The translations under genes and the position numbers were made by a program. Of a DNA stretch of 64,000 nt, positions 20,076 to 29,647 are shown piece after piece. The stretch's first letter is position 1. Each line of letters opens with the position of its first letter. The stretch is from SYFT01 sp964471115 (GTDB lineage Bacteria; Acidobacteriota; Vicinamibacteria; Vicinamibacterales; SCN-69-37), in the NCBI GenBank assembly GCA_964471115.1, contig CAYYFE010000014.1, positions 1 to 64,000 on the forward strand, read 5' to 3'. The notes below the pieces were generated by a model. It saw only the letters and a program-made list of their open reading frames with translations, had not been told where the DNA came from and searched no databases.

Positions 20076-22859
20076 ATGACCGCGCGCCACGTTCTCCGTC
20101 TCGTCGTCCTCGTCCTGCTGGGCACTGCGGCGGCCGTCGCCGGGTGGCCGGCCGCCCTCGAGGCGCAGCAGCCGCCCGACCTGTTCAAGCAGCTCACGTT
20201 CCGCGAAATCGGACCGACGGCGCAGGGCGGACGGTACGTCGACTACGCCGTCGTGGAAGCCACCCCGCGCATCTTCTACGCGGCCACGGCGTCCGGCGGC
20301 TTGTGGAAAACGGAGAACCACGGCGTCTCGTTCCGGTCGATCTTCGACAACCAGCCGGTCATTTCCATCGGCGCCGTCGCGGTCTCGCAGTCCAATCCGC
20401 AGATCGTCTACGTGGGCACGGGTGAAGCCAACAACTCGCGCAGCTCCTACTGGGGCAACGGCGTCTACCGCTCGGACAACGGCGGCGACAGCTGGACGCA
20501 CCTGGGCCTGCCCGAGTCGCACCACATCGGCCGCATCGTGATCGATCCGAAGGACCCGAACGTCGTGTACGTGGCGGCGCTCGGCAAGCTCTACTCGCAC
20601 AACCCGGAGCGCGGCCTCTACAAGACCACCGACGGCGGCAAGACGTGGGTGAAGTCGCTCGACTATCGCGTCGACGGCCGTGAAATCGGCGTGGTCGACG
20701 TGGTGATGGACCCGCGCGCGCCGCAGGTGCTGTATGCCGCCACCTACGACAAGGTGCGCAAGCCCTGGACGTTTGCCGAGGGCGGGCTGGGCTCGGCGAT
20801 TCACAAGACCACCGACGGCGGCCGCACCTGGACGCGACTGACCAACGGCCTGCCGACCGGGCTCATCGGCCGCATCGGCCTGCAGGTGGCGCGGCAGGAT
20901 TCCAACCGCGTGTACGCCGTGGTCGAAAACGCCAACGCACGCGACGGCGATCCGAACGAACGCATCAAGCGCATGGCCGAAGGCTTCGGCGGCAACACGA
21001 TCGGCGACGAGTTCTACCGATCGGACGATGCGGGCCGGACGTGGACGAAGATGGCGCCGCAGCCGGTGCCGTCGGGCGCGGCGGGCGGCCGCGGAGGCGG
21101 CGGCTTCGGCGCCAACCCGCCCTACTACTACGGGCAGATCCGCGTCGATCCCAACAACAAGGATCACATCTGGCTGCTGAGCGTGGGCATGACGCATTCG
21201 CTCGACGGCGGCCGCACCTGGCAGGGCTGGGGCAACTACGGCGGCGACAACCACGCGATGTGGATCAACCCGGCCGACAGCAACCACATCCTGCTGGGCC
21301 ACGACCACGGCATGGGCATCACGTTCGACGGCGGCCGCACGTGGATCGATCCGCAGAACCTGCCGCTCGCGCAGTTCTACGCCATCGGTTACGACATGGA
21401 TTATCCGTACAACGTGTACGGCGGCACGCAGGACAACAGCTGCATCTGGGGTCCCAGCACCATGCGGAACGGCGGCAGCATTCCCTTCGAAGCCTGGGGC
21501 AACATCGGGTCGTGCGGCGACGGGTTCTTCGTCGTGCCTGACCCCACCGACAGCCGCTGGGTGTATTCGGAAAGCCAGTTCGGCGGCATCGGGCGCACCG
21601 ACAAGACCACCGGCCAGACGCGCAACATCCAGTACCGGCGGCCCACGGGTCAGGACCCGGTACGCTACAACTGGAACGCGCCAATCGTGATCTCGCCCCA
21701 CAACCCGCAGACGATCTATCACGCGGGCCAGATGGTGGTGCGGTCCACCGACCGCGGCGACACGTGGACCGAGATCAGCCCCGACCTCACGGTCAACGAT
21801 CCGGCGCGCCGCAACGGCTCGGGCAACATCCAGTACGCCACCATCACCGCGCTCGAGGAATCGGTGATCATGCCCGGCCTGTTGTGGGTGGGCACCGATG
21901 ACGGCAACGTGCAGCTGACCCGCGACGGCGGCCGCACGTGGACCAACCTGCGCGACAAGGTCCCCGGCCACCCGGGGTACTGGGTCAGCCGCCTGGTGCC
22001 GTCCTCGCACGATCCCGCCGTGGCGTACCTGACGATGACCGGCTACCGCCACGATGACTTCCGTCCGTTCGTGTGGAAGACGTCGGACTACGGCCAGACG
22101 TGGACGTCAATCGCCGCGAACCTGCCGACCGAAGCCGGCATCAACGTGATCGTGGAGGATCGGAAGAACCCGAACTTCCTCGTGCTGGGCACGGAGCTGG
22201 CGTTGTTCTTCTCGCTCGACGGGGGCCAGTCGTGGACGCGCGTGCGCAACAACCTGCCCACCACGCCCATCTACGACCTCAAGATCCATCCGCGCGAGAA
22301 CGAGCTCATCATCGGCACACACGGCCGCGGCATCTGGATCGCCGACATCACGCCGTTCCAGCACCTGACGCAGCCCGTGCAGGCGCAGCCGGCGGCGCTC
22401 ATTCCGATTCAGCCGACCGTGCAGTGGGCCACCGGGCTCACGCCGTTCCGCGCCAACTACAACTTCAACGGCCAGAGCCGCGCGCTCGGCGTGCACATCC
22501 ATTACTACCTGCAACGCGACGTCGCCGGCGACGTGAAGGTGCGTGTGTACGACGGCGCGCGCGTGATTGCGGAGGTGGACGGCCCGAAGACGGCCGGCAT
22601 CAACACCGTGCGGTGGAACATGCAGGCGCGCCGCGAGTCGGGCCCGGGCGACGCGGCCGGCGGCCGTGGCGGCCGCGGCGGATTCCCCGGGGGCGGACGC
22701 GGCGGCGCGGCCCCGACCGTGCCCGTGTTCCCCGCGGCGGCCCCCAACACCGTGTTGTCGACGGTGGCGCCGGGCCAGTACCGCGTCGTCCTGACCGTGG
22801 ACGGCCGAACCTACGAGCAGACGGCGCTCATCAGCGCCGATCACTGGACGAGGCGGTAA
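20076..22859 (+). CDS. Secreted Vps10/sortilin-like Asp-box beta-propeller protein
   Basis: 927 residues with a signal peptide (residues 1-30, VLLGTAAAVAGWPAALEAQQ). At least nine Asp-box (BNR) turns are visible, for example SDNGGDSW, TTDGGKTW, TTDGGRTW, SDDAGRTW, SLDGGRTW, TFDGGRTW, TRDGGRTW, TSDYGQTW and SLDGGQSW, predicting one or two beta-propellers like the Vps10 domain. Two Gly/Arg-rich loops (GGRGGGGFG near 345 and GGRGGRGGFPGGGRGG near 868) look disordered, and an Ig-like segment ends the protein. Such exoproteins are plentiful in Acidobacteria; some are glycosidase-like (xyloglucanase or sialidase folds), but I see no catalytic residues that settle an activity. Confidence 0.85.
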   Translation: MTARHVLRLVVLVLLGTAAAVAGWPAALEAQQPPDLFKQLTFREIGPTAQGGRYVDYAVVEATPRIFYAATASGGLWKTENHGVSFRSIFDNQPVISIGAVAVSQSNPQIVYVGTGEANNSRSSYWGNGVYRSDNGGDSWTHLGLPESHHIGRIVIDPKDPNVVYVAALGKLYSHNPERGLYKTTDGGKTWVKSLDYRVDGREIGVVDVVMDPRAPQVLYAATYDKVRKPWTFAEGGLGSAIHKTTDGGRTWTRLTNGLPTGLIGRIGLQVARQDSNRVYAVVENANARDGDPNERIKRMAEGFGGNTIGDEFYRSDDAGRTWTKMAPQPVPSGAAGGRGGGGFGANPPYYYGQIRVDPNNKDHIWLLSVGMTHSLDGGRTWQGWGNYGGDNHAMWINPADSNHILLGHDHGMGITFDGGRTWIDPQNLPLAQFYAIGYDMDYPYNVYGGTQDNSCIWGPSTMRNGGSIPFEAWGNIGSCGDGFFVVPDPTDSRWVYSESQFGGIGRTDKTTGQTRNIQYRRPTGQDPVRYNWNAPIVISPHNPQTIYHAGQMVVRSTDRGDTWTEISPDLTVNDPARRNGSGNIQYATITALEESVIMPGLLWVGTDDGNVQLTRDGGRTWTNLRDKVPGHPGYWVSRLVPSSHDPAVAYLTMTGYRHDDFRPFVWKTSDYGQTWTSIAANLPTEAGINVIVEDRKNPNFLVLGTELALFFSLDGGQSWTRVRNNLPTTPIYDLKIHPRENELIIGTHGRGIWIADITPFQHLTQPVQAQPAALIPIQPTVQWATGLTPFRANYNFNGQSRALGVHIHYYLQRDVAGDVKVRVYDGARVIAEVDGPKTAGINTVRWNMQARRESGPGDAAGGRGGRGGFPGGGRGGAAPTVPVFPAAAPNTVLSTVAPGQYRVVLTVDGRTYEQTALISADHWTRR

Positions 22860-22867
22860 CGACCGCG

Positions 22868-23302
22868 ATGCTCAGGTTTCCGAAGTTCGGGTCAACCAAG
22901 CCGGAGCCGGACGCCCCGCCGACCGTTGATGCGGGGCCGCCCGGCGCCACGGTCGTGCTCCTGGTCGACGATGAACCGGCGGTACGGAATCTGTTCGCGC
23001 TCGCGCTGCGACGCGAGGGCTATCACGTCGTGGAAGCCAACGACGGCGTGGAGGCCCTCGTGATCGCCGAGCGGCTGCCGAACATCGACCTGGTCGTGAC
23101 CGACATCGTCATGCCGAAGATGAAGGGGCCCGAAATGGCCGCGCGGCTGCGCGAGCGCCGGCCGGAGCTGCAGTTCGTCTTCGTGTCTGGCTATGTCGTG
23201 AGCGACGACCTCGGCCCCAACGCCCACATGCTGGCCAAGCCGTTCATGCGCCAAGACCTGATCCGCAAGGTCTTCGACGTGATCGGGCCGCCGAAGAGCT
23301 AG
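22868..23302 (+). CDS. Single-domain response regulator
   Basis: 144 residues from ATG 22868, 8 nt after the exoprotein stop. A receiver domain follows a short Pro-rich N-terminus: VVLLVDDEPAVRNLFALALRR holds the acidic pair, the phospho-acceptor Asp is in IDLVVTDIVMPKMKGPEMA, the conserved Thr/Ser position is FVFVSGY, and the Lys is in HMLAKPFMRQDLI. There is no output domain, so it acts by phosphate relay or protein contact, as CheY-like and hybrid-kinase-type receivers do. No kinase partner is nearby; the Hpt protein at 16640 is one candidate in the wider region. A 9-bp repeat array follows the stop. Confidence 0.9.
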   Translation: MLRFPKFGSTKPEPDAPPTVDAGPPGATVVLLVDDEPAVRNLFALALRREGYHVVEANDGVEALVIAERLPNIDLVVTDIVMPKMKGPEMAARLRERRPELQFVFVSGYVVSDDLGPNAHMLAKPFMRQDLIRKVFDVIGPPKS

Positions 23303-23307
23303 GGGCC

Positions 23308-23358
23308 GCAGGGTCCACAGGGTCCACAGGGTCCACAAGGTCCACAGGGTCCACAGGG
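23308..23358 (+). repeat. GGTCCACAG 9-bp array
   Basis: Five to six units of GGTCCACAG (one GGTCCACAA variant) fill the space between the convergent response-regulator and purA stops. The variant unit is shared with 53026-53060. Confidence 0.88.
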
Positions 23359-23374
23359 AGATGTGACCGGGTTC

Positions 23375-24670
<1,296 letters not shown>

Positions 24671-24700
24671 GTCGGTAAAATGATACCTTTTCCGCCCCCC

Positions 24701-26185
24701 ATGATTCTTCTCGACGGCACCTCACTCACTCTCGACCAGCTGCAGGCCATCGCGCGCGAGGGCGCGCCGGTGGGGCTGTCGCCCGGCGCGGCGGCCCGCG
24801 TGCGCGCGGCGCGCGACGTGGTGGATCGGCATGCCGCGCTGCCGCAGGCGGTCTACGGCATCAACACGGGATTCGGCGCGCTGGCCGAAGTGGCCATCGC
24901 GCCGGACCAGCTGGCGGCCCTGCAGGTCAACCTGCTGCGCAGCCACGCGGCCGGCGTGGGCGACCCGCTGTCACCCGCCGACGTCCGGGCCGTGATGGTG
25001 CTGCGCGCCAACGTGCTGGCCAAGGGGTGTTCGGGGATCCGGCTCGAGACGCTCGAGGCGCTCCTCGCGATGATCAACGCGGGTGTCCTGCCGCACGTGC
25101 CGTCGCGCGGGTCGGTGGGCGCCAGCGGCGACCTGGCGCCGCTGGCGCACATCGCGCTGGTGCTGATTGGCGAAGGCGCGCTGCTGCCGGGATCGGCGCC
25201 GCGCCCGGCGCCGATCCCGCTCGGCCCGAAGGAGGGCCTCGCGCTGATCAACGGCACGCAGGCGAGCACGGGCGTGCTCGCCCTGGCGGTGCTGGCGGCG
25301 GCGCGCCTGGCGCGCGCCGCCGACCTGGCGGCCGCGATGTCGGTCGACGCGCTGCGCGGCAGCGCGCGGCCGTTCGACGCGCGGATTCACGCCGCCCGGC
25401 CCGTGCCGGGCCAGGCGGCGTCGGCCGCCAACCTGCGCGCGTTGCTGGCGGGCAGCGCCATCAACGCGTCGCACGCGGGCTGCGGCAAGGTGCAGGACGC
25501 GTACGCGCTGCGCTGCGCGCCGCAGGTGCACGGCGCGGCGCGCGAAGCCATCGGCTTCGCGCACCGGCTCGCGGAACTGGAGGCCAACGCCGCCACCGAC
25601 AATCCCATGGTGTTCGCCGAACAGGGCGACATCGTCTCGGGCGGCAACTTCCACGGCGCGCCCATCGCGCTGGCGGCCGACACGCTGGCCATCGGCCTCA
25701 CGCAGCTGGCCACCATCTCGGAACGGCGCACCGACCGCCTCATGACGCCGCACGAAAGCGGCCTGCCGGCGTTCCTCATCGAGGACTCCGGCCTCAACTC
25801 GGGCTACATGATGGCGCACGTCACGGCGGCGGCCCTCGCCTCGGAAATGAAAATCCTCGCGCACCCGGCGGCGGCCGACACCATTCCCACCTCCGCCGGG
25901 CGGGAAGATCACGTCAGCATGTCGATGACCGCCGCGCTCAAGGCCGCCCGCGCCGTCGAACTGGCCACCCAGGTCGTCGCCATCGAGCTGCTGGCCGCGG
26001 CGCAGGCCGTCGACCTGCTCGCGCCGCTGCGCACCAGCGACGCGCTGGCGCAGGTGCATGCCGCCGTGCGGGCGCGGGTGCCCCGCCTCGATCGCGACCG
26101 GCCGCCCGCGCCCGACATCGCCACTTTGTGCGAGGCCATTACGAACGGCGCCATCGAAGGCGCGTGCCCACTGCAACTGGCGTGA
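24701..26185 (+). CDS. hutH: Histidine ammonia-lyase
   Basis: 494 residues from ATG 24701; an in-frame ATG at 24680 would add seven residues and lies inside a TAAAAT -10-like box. It deaminates histidine to urocanate. The self-forming MIO electrophile comes from Ala141-Ser142-Gly143 in SRGSVGASGDLAPLAH. Other family marks are VYGINTGFGALAEV near 51-64 with the catalytic Tyr, NGTQASTGVLALAVLA, and QDAYALRCAPQVHGA. The urocanate hydratase gene follows 84 nt downstream with its own promoter. hutI, hutG/hutF and a HutC-type repressor are not in the window, so the rest of the pathway is elsewhere or missing. Confidence 0.97.
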   Translation: MILLDGTSLTLDQLQAIAREGAPVGLSPGAAARVRAARDVVDRHAALPQAVYGINTGFGALAEVAIAPDQLAALQVNLLRSHAAGVGDPLSPADVRAVMVLRANVLAKGCSGIRLETLEALLAMINAGVLPHVPSRGSVGASGDLAPLAHIALVLIGEGALLPGSAPRPAPIPLGPKEGLALINGTQASTGVLALAVLAAARLARAADLAAAMSVDALRGSARPFDARIHAARPVPGQAASAANLRALLAGSAINASHAGCGKVQDAYALRCAPQVHGAAREAIGFAHRLAELEANAATDNPMVFAEQGDIVSGGNFHGAPIALAADTLAIGLTQLATISERRTDRLMTPHESGLPAFLIEDSGLNSGYMMAHVTAAALASEMKILAHPAAADTIPTSAGREDHVSMSMTAALKAARAVELATQVVAIELLAAAQAVDLLAPLRTSDALAQVHAAVRARVPRLDRDRPPAPDIATLCEAITNGAIEGACPLQLA

Positions 26186-26197
26186 CCGTGTCAAGCG

Positions 26198-26226
26198 TTG
26201 ACTCGGTCGGTGTCCTTCTTTAGAGT
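26198..26226 (+). promoter_or_regulatory. Sigma70-type promoter for hutU
   Basis: TTGACT (26198-26203) and TAGAGT (26221-26226) are separated by exactly 17 nt in the hutH-hutU gap, with the predicted start near 26233 and ATG at 26270. This is the best -35/-10 match in the window and suggests hutU has a promoter besides any readthrough from hutH. Confidence 0.6.
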
Positions 26227-26269
26227 GGCGTCTTCCGTCCCGCGCGCCGAGCGCTGACGTCTTTCACTC

Positions 26270-27943
26270 ATGCCCGTCTCGACCCGTACGATTCGCGCCC
26301 CGCGCGGCCCCGCGCGTTCCTGCAAGGGCTGGCCCCAGGAGGCCGCCCTGCGCATGCTGATGAACAACCTCGATCCGGAGGTGGCCGAACGCCCCGACGA
26401 TCTCGTCGTGTACGGCGGCACCGGCAAGGCGGCGCGCAACTGGGCCTGTTTTGACGCGATCGTCGAGACGTTGCGCCGACTCGAATCCGACGAAACGCTC
26501 GTCGTCCAGTCGGGCAAACCCGTCGCCGTGTTCCGGACGCATCCGTGGTCGCCGCGCGTCATCATCGCCAACGCGAACCTGGTGCCGGCCTGGGGCAACT
26601 GGGCCACGTTCCGCGACCTCGAGGACAAGGGACTGACGATGTACGGCCAGATGACGGCCGGGTCGTGGATCTACATCGGCACGCAGGGCATCCTGCAGGG
26701 CACGTACGAAACGCTGTCGGCCGTCGCGAAGCGGCACTTCGGCGGCACGCTCAAGGGCACGCTGACCGTCACGGCGGGCCTGGGCGGCATGGGCGGCGCG
26801 CAGCCGCTGGCGGTCACGATGAACGAAGGCGTGGCGCTGGTCATCGAAGTGGATCCGGCGCGCATCGAACGCCGGCTGGCCACACGGTACCTCGATGAAG
26901 CGGCCACCTCGCTCGACGATGCGCTGGCGCGCGCGGCGCGGTACCAGCGCGACGGCGTGGCGCGATCGATTGGCCTGGAAGGCAACGCGGCCGACGTGCT
27001 GCCGGCGCTGGTCGCGCGGGGCGTCACCCCGGACGTGTTGACCGACCAGACCTCGGCGCACGATGCGCTGGTCGGCTACGTCCCCAATGGGCTCACCCTG
27101 GCGGAGGCGTCGGTGTTGCGCGCGGCCGACCCGGCCGAGTACGTCCGGCGATCGATGGCGGCCATGGCCACACACGTCCGCGCCATGCGCGCGCTGCAGG
27201 ACCGCGGCGCGGTGACGTTCGACTACGGCAACAACATCCGCGCGCAGGCCCAGCAGGCCGGCGTGGCTGACGCGTTCCGGATTCCGGGGTTCGTGCCCGA
27301 GTACGTGCGCCCGCTCTTCTGCGAGGGCAAGGGCCCGTTCCGCTGGGCCGCGCTGTCGGGGGATCCAAAGGACATCGCGGCCACCGACGAGCTCGCGCTG
27401 CAGATGTTCGCGCACGACGAACCCCTGTGCCGCTGGATCCGCATGGCGCGTGAACGGGTGGCGTTCCAGGGCCTGCCCGCGCGCATCTTCTGGCTCGGCT
27501 ACGGCGACCGCGCACAGTTCGGGCTCGCGCTGAACGATCTCGTGCGGCGCGGCGTGGTGTCGGCGCCCATCGTGATCGGGCGCGATCATCTGGATGCCGG
27601 ATCGGTGGCCTCGCCCAATCGCGAGACCGAAGCCATGCGCGACGGGTCGGATGCCATTGCCGACTGGCCCATCCTCAATGCGTTGCTCAACACATCGTCG
27701 GGAGCCACCTGGGTGTCGGTGCATCACGGCGGCGGTGTGGGCATCGGGTACTCGCTGCACGCGGGCATGGTGGTCGTCGCCGACGGGTCGGCGGAAGCCG
27801 ACGAAAAACTGCGGCGGGTGCTCACGTGTGACCCGGGCATGGGGGTGGTGCGCCACGCCGATGCCGGCTACCCGGCCGCGATCGAGACCGCCCGCACGCG
27901 CGGGATCGACATGCCCATGGCGGGATCGGAGCACGGCGCATGA
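26270..27943 (+). CDS. hutU: Urocanate hydratase
   Basis: 557 residues, the family's normal length. It hydrates urocanate to imidazolone propionate using a tightly bound NAD+ as electrophile. Visible blocks: EVAERPDDLVVYGGTGKAARNW near the N-terminus, TAGSWIYIGTQGILQGTYET, the NAD-binding loop TVTAGLGGMGGAQPLAV, DQTSAHDALVGYVP, and LPARIFWLGYGDRAQFGLALN with the NAD-site core, then SVHHGGGVGIGYSLHAGMV. The stop overlaps the next start by 4 nt (ATGA), so the ATPase gene downstream is translated with it. A good promoter lies at 26198-26226. Confidence 0.98.
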   Translation: MPVSTRTIRAPRGPARSCKGWPQEAALRMLMNNLDPEVAERPDDLVVYGGTGKAARNWACFDAIVETLRRLESDETLVVQSGKPVAVFRTHPWSPRVIIANANLVPAWGNWATFRDLEDKGLTMYGQMTAGSWIYIGTQGILQGTYETLSAVAKRHFGGTLKGTLTVTAGLGGMGGAQPLAVTMNEGVALVIEVDPARIERRLATRYLDEAATSLDDALARAARYQRDGVARSIGLEGNAADVLPALVARGVTPDVLTDQTSAHDALVGYVPNGLTLAEASVLRAADPAEYVRRSMAAMATHVRAMRALQDRGAVTFDYGNNIRAQAQQAGVADAFRIPGFVPEYVRPLFCEGKGPFRWAALSGDPKDIAATDELALQMFAHDEPLCRWIRMARERVAFQGLPARIFWLGYGDRAQFGLALNDLVRRGVVSAPIVIGRDHLDAGSVASPNRETEAMRDGSDAIADWPILNALLNTSSGATWVSVHHGGGVGIGYSLHAGMVVVADGSAEADEKLRRVLTCDPGMGVVRHADAGYPAAIETARTRGIDMPMAGSEHGA

Positions 27944-29118
27944 TCGTCGAGCGTCCGGCCCTCGAACGCCGGGTCCTGGCCTCGCTCGATGCCGGTCGCA
28001 TTCCGGTCGTGCTCGGCGGCTGTGCGGCCGGGCGGACCTCCCTGCTGCTGCGGCTGCGCTCGTGGTTCGGTCAGGATCGCGCGCAGTACATCGATCTGGC
28101 GTCGGCGGCCACCACCCCCGAGCGCTGCACGGCCTCCGTCCTGTCGGCCGCGCCGCCCAGCATTCGTGAATCCGGCGAGGCCCCCCTGTTCGCGTCGGCG
28201 CGAGCGGCCTTCGACGGACTGACCATGTACTTCGCGAGCGCGTCGGCCGGTCAGGCGCCGGTGACGTTTCTCATCGATGAAGTGCTCGACATCCGCACGT
28301 TCGAAAGTTTCCCGGGGCTGCGCCACGTGCAGCGCGACCTCATGCATCGGCTGGCGGCCAGTCCCAATGCGTTCGTCCTGACGTCGCGGTTCACCGCGCG
28401 CGCGCACCGGCTGCTGCGGGACGCCCCGGCGCGGTTTGAGGTCATCCATCTGCCGCCCATCGACGGCGAGGACGTGGTGTTGCTGGCCCGGCAGGCCGGC
28501 GCCGACGCCGCGTGGGCGGCCGGCGTGGCGGCCGACGTGGCCGCGCTGTCGGGCGGCCGTGCCGGCTACTCGCGCCTGCTGATGGACGCGCTGCGCGCGT
28601 TGCCCGCCGCCCGCCGGACGCCGGCCTCGGCGCTGGCCGTCGCGCTGGCTCCCGATGGGCCGCTCACGGCGCGTTGCCGCGAAAGTTACGAGTTCCGTCT
28701 GCAGCGGGCGCGCGGCTACGGCGCGCTCAAGGCCATCCTCGGCGTGCTCGCGGAGGAAGAGGGCCTCACACTCACGGAAATCAGCCAGCGCATGCACCGC
28801 ACGCCGGGGTCGACGAAGGACTACCTGTCGTGGCTCGAGGACGTGGACCTCGTCAACGTCCAGCGCAAGCGGTACACGTTCGCGGATCCGCTGCTGCGCG
28901 TCTACGTCCGCCTCTACGCGCAGCCCGCGCCGCCCGACGCCGACGCCATCGCGCGCGAAGTGGCGGCGTACACCGATCGCGTGGGCGCCAGCCTCCCAGC
29001 GGCGACGACGCCACCGACGACCCCGCCGCCACCCGCGTCCCAACCCGCGCCCAAACCGGCCCCCGCACGCGAGCCGGCGATGGTTGGGGACCGCTCGGGA
29101 ATCATCGAAATCGATTGA
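27940..29118 (+). CDS. AAA-type ATP-binding protein with winged helix, coupled to hutU
   Basis: 392 residues. The N-terminal half is a STAND/AAA-like ATPase: Walker A is GGCAAGRTSLLLRL (residues 24-37) with Arg where Lys is expected, Walker B is VTFLIDEVLD, and a sensor-like VLTSRFTARAH follows. About residues 265-315 form a winged-helix segment (GLTLTEISQRMHRTPGSTKDYLSWLEDVDLV), and the C-terminus is a low-complexity Pro/Thr/Ala linker ending GIIEID. The architecture is that of COG1672-type archaeal/bacterial ATPases often seen with toxin- or regulation-like roles. Overlap with hutU suggests a shared transcript, yet nothing links it to histidine use. The degenerate Walker A Lys raises doubt about ATP hydrolysis. 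Confidence 0.82.
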   Translation: MIVERPALERRVLASLDAGRIPVVLGGCAAGRTSLLLRLRSWFGQDRAQYIDLASAATTPERCTASVLSAAPPSIRESGEAPLFASARAAFDGLTMYFASASAGQAPVTFLIDEVLDIRTFESFPGLRHVQRDLMHRLAASPNAFVLTSRFTARAHRLLRDAPARFEVIHLPPIDGEDVVLLARQAGADAAWAAGVAADVAALSGGRAGYSRLLMDALRALPAARRTPASALAVALAPDGPLTARCRESYEFRLQRARGYGALKAILGVLAEEEGLTLTEISQRMHRTPGSTKDYLSWLEDVDLVNVQRKRYTFADPLLRVYVRLYAQPAPPDADAIAREVAAYTDRVGASLPAATTPPTTPPPPASQPAPKPAPAREPAMVGDRSGIIEID

Positions 29119-29626
29119 CGGGTCCAACGGGTCCAACGGGTCCGTCGGGTCCAACGGGTCCATCGGGTCCCGCAGGACGTGTGGGTCTGGAAGGCCCGTG
29201 CCGTGGGCGATGGGTCGAAGGTGCACAGGGTGGTCCCGACGGGGAACGATCGAACTCCTCAAGACTCTGGCGCAGCCGGGTAATGGCGGCCGTGCAACGC
29301 CGAATTTCTCGAAGCACCGGCTCGCAGGCGCTGGTGTCGTAGAACCGTCGACCGACGCCGGCGCGCACGTGGGACTCGGCTTCGAGCAGTGACGCAAACG
29401 CGTACCGAAGAAACAGGCACATTTCGCGGCGCCGGTACCGCCCCCAGCCCTCGGCAATGTTGCCGGTCACACTGTCGACAGCCCCACTCAACTGTGCCCG
29501 AAATCTCAGATCCCGCTGCGCCGCCGGATGTTCGCGAATCAGAGCATGGACCGCATCGCCGAGCGCGAGAGCCCGTTGATACGCAATCAGGTCCCCGAGC
29601 TTCTGAGCACCCACGGCCTGCAGCAA
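29102..29626 (-). CDS. Four-helix-bundle protein (S23/IVP family), flanked by inverted 9-bp arrays
   Basis: 174 residues if started at TTG 29626; GTG 29614 is the next option, and neither has a clear Shine-Dalgarno sequence. The core (LGDLIAYQRALALGDAVHAL, FRAQLSGAVDSVTGNIAEGWGR, EMCLFLRYAFASLLEAESHV) is the PF05635-type four-helix bundle found in 23S rRNA intervening sequences and in DGR accessory Avd proteins. The C-terminal tail (GPDGPVGPDGPVGPVGPV) is collagen-like only because it is translated from a GGGTCCAAC array. The gene sits between inverted copies of that array. It is in the same frame as the RNase III gene upstream, separated from it by a single TGA plus seven codons. Molecular role unknown. 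Confidence 0.75.
   Translation of the reverse strand: MLQAVGAQKLGDLIAYQRALALGDAVHALIREHPAAQRDLRFRAQLSGAVDSVTGNIAEGWGRYRRREMCLFLRYAFASLLEAESHVRAGVGRRFYDTSACEPVLREIRRCTAAITRLRQSLEEFDRSPSGPPCAPSTHRPRHGPSRPTRPAGPDGPVGPDGPVGPVGPVNRFR
29119..29170. repeat. GGGTCCAAC array, left arm of the four-helix-bundle element
   Basis: About six 9-bp units, plus-strand orientation GGGTCCAAC/GGGTCCGTC/GGGTCCATC. It begins 1 nt after the stop of the ATPase gene and is read on the minus strand as the collagen-like tail of the four-helix-bundle protein. Confidence 0.88.
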
Positions 29627-29647
29627 AGCAAGCGCGGTACCAAGTCT

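Noticed and set aside
20076..22052. Long minus-strand open frame (772 codons) across 19734-22052
   Set aside because: It lies opposite the Asp-box exoprotein and bacilliredoxin genes and its product is an Arg/His/Val-rich string without domains; a GC-rich shadow frame.
23308..23358. CRISPR array
   Set aside because: Units are 9 bp with no spacers and there are no cas genes; the same holds for all other arrays in the window.
29102..29200. Collagen-like GPx repeat protein
   Set aside because: The GPD/GPV repeats come from reading a 9-bp intergenic array at the end of the four-helix-bundle gene; not a true collagen domain.
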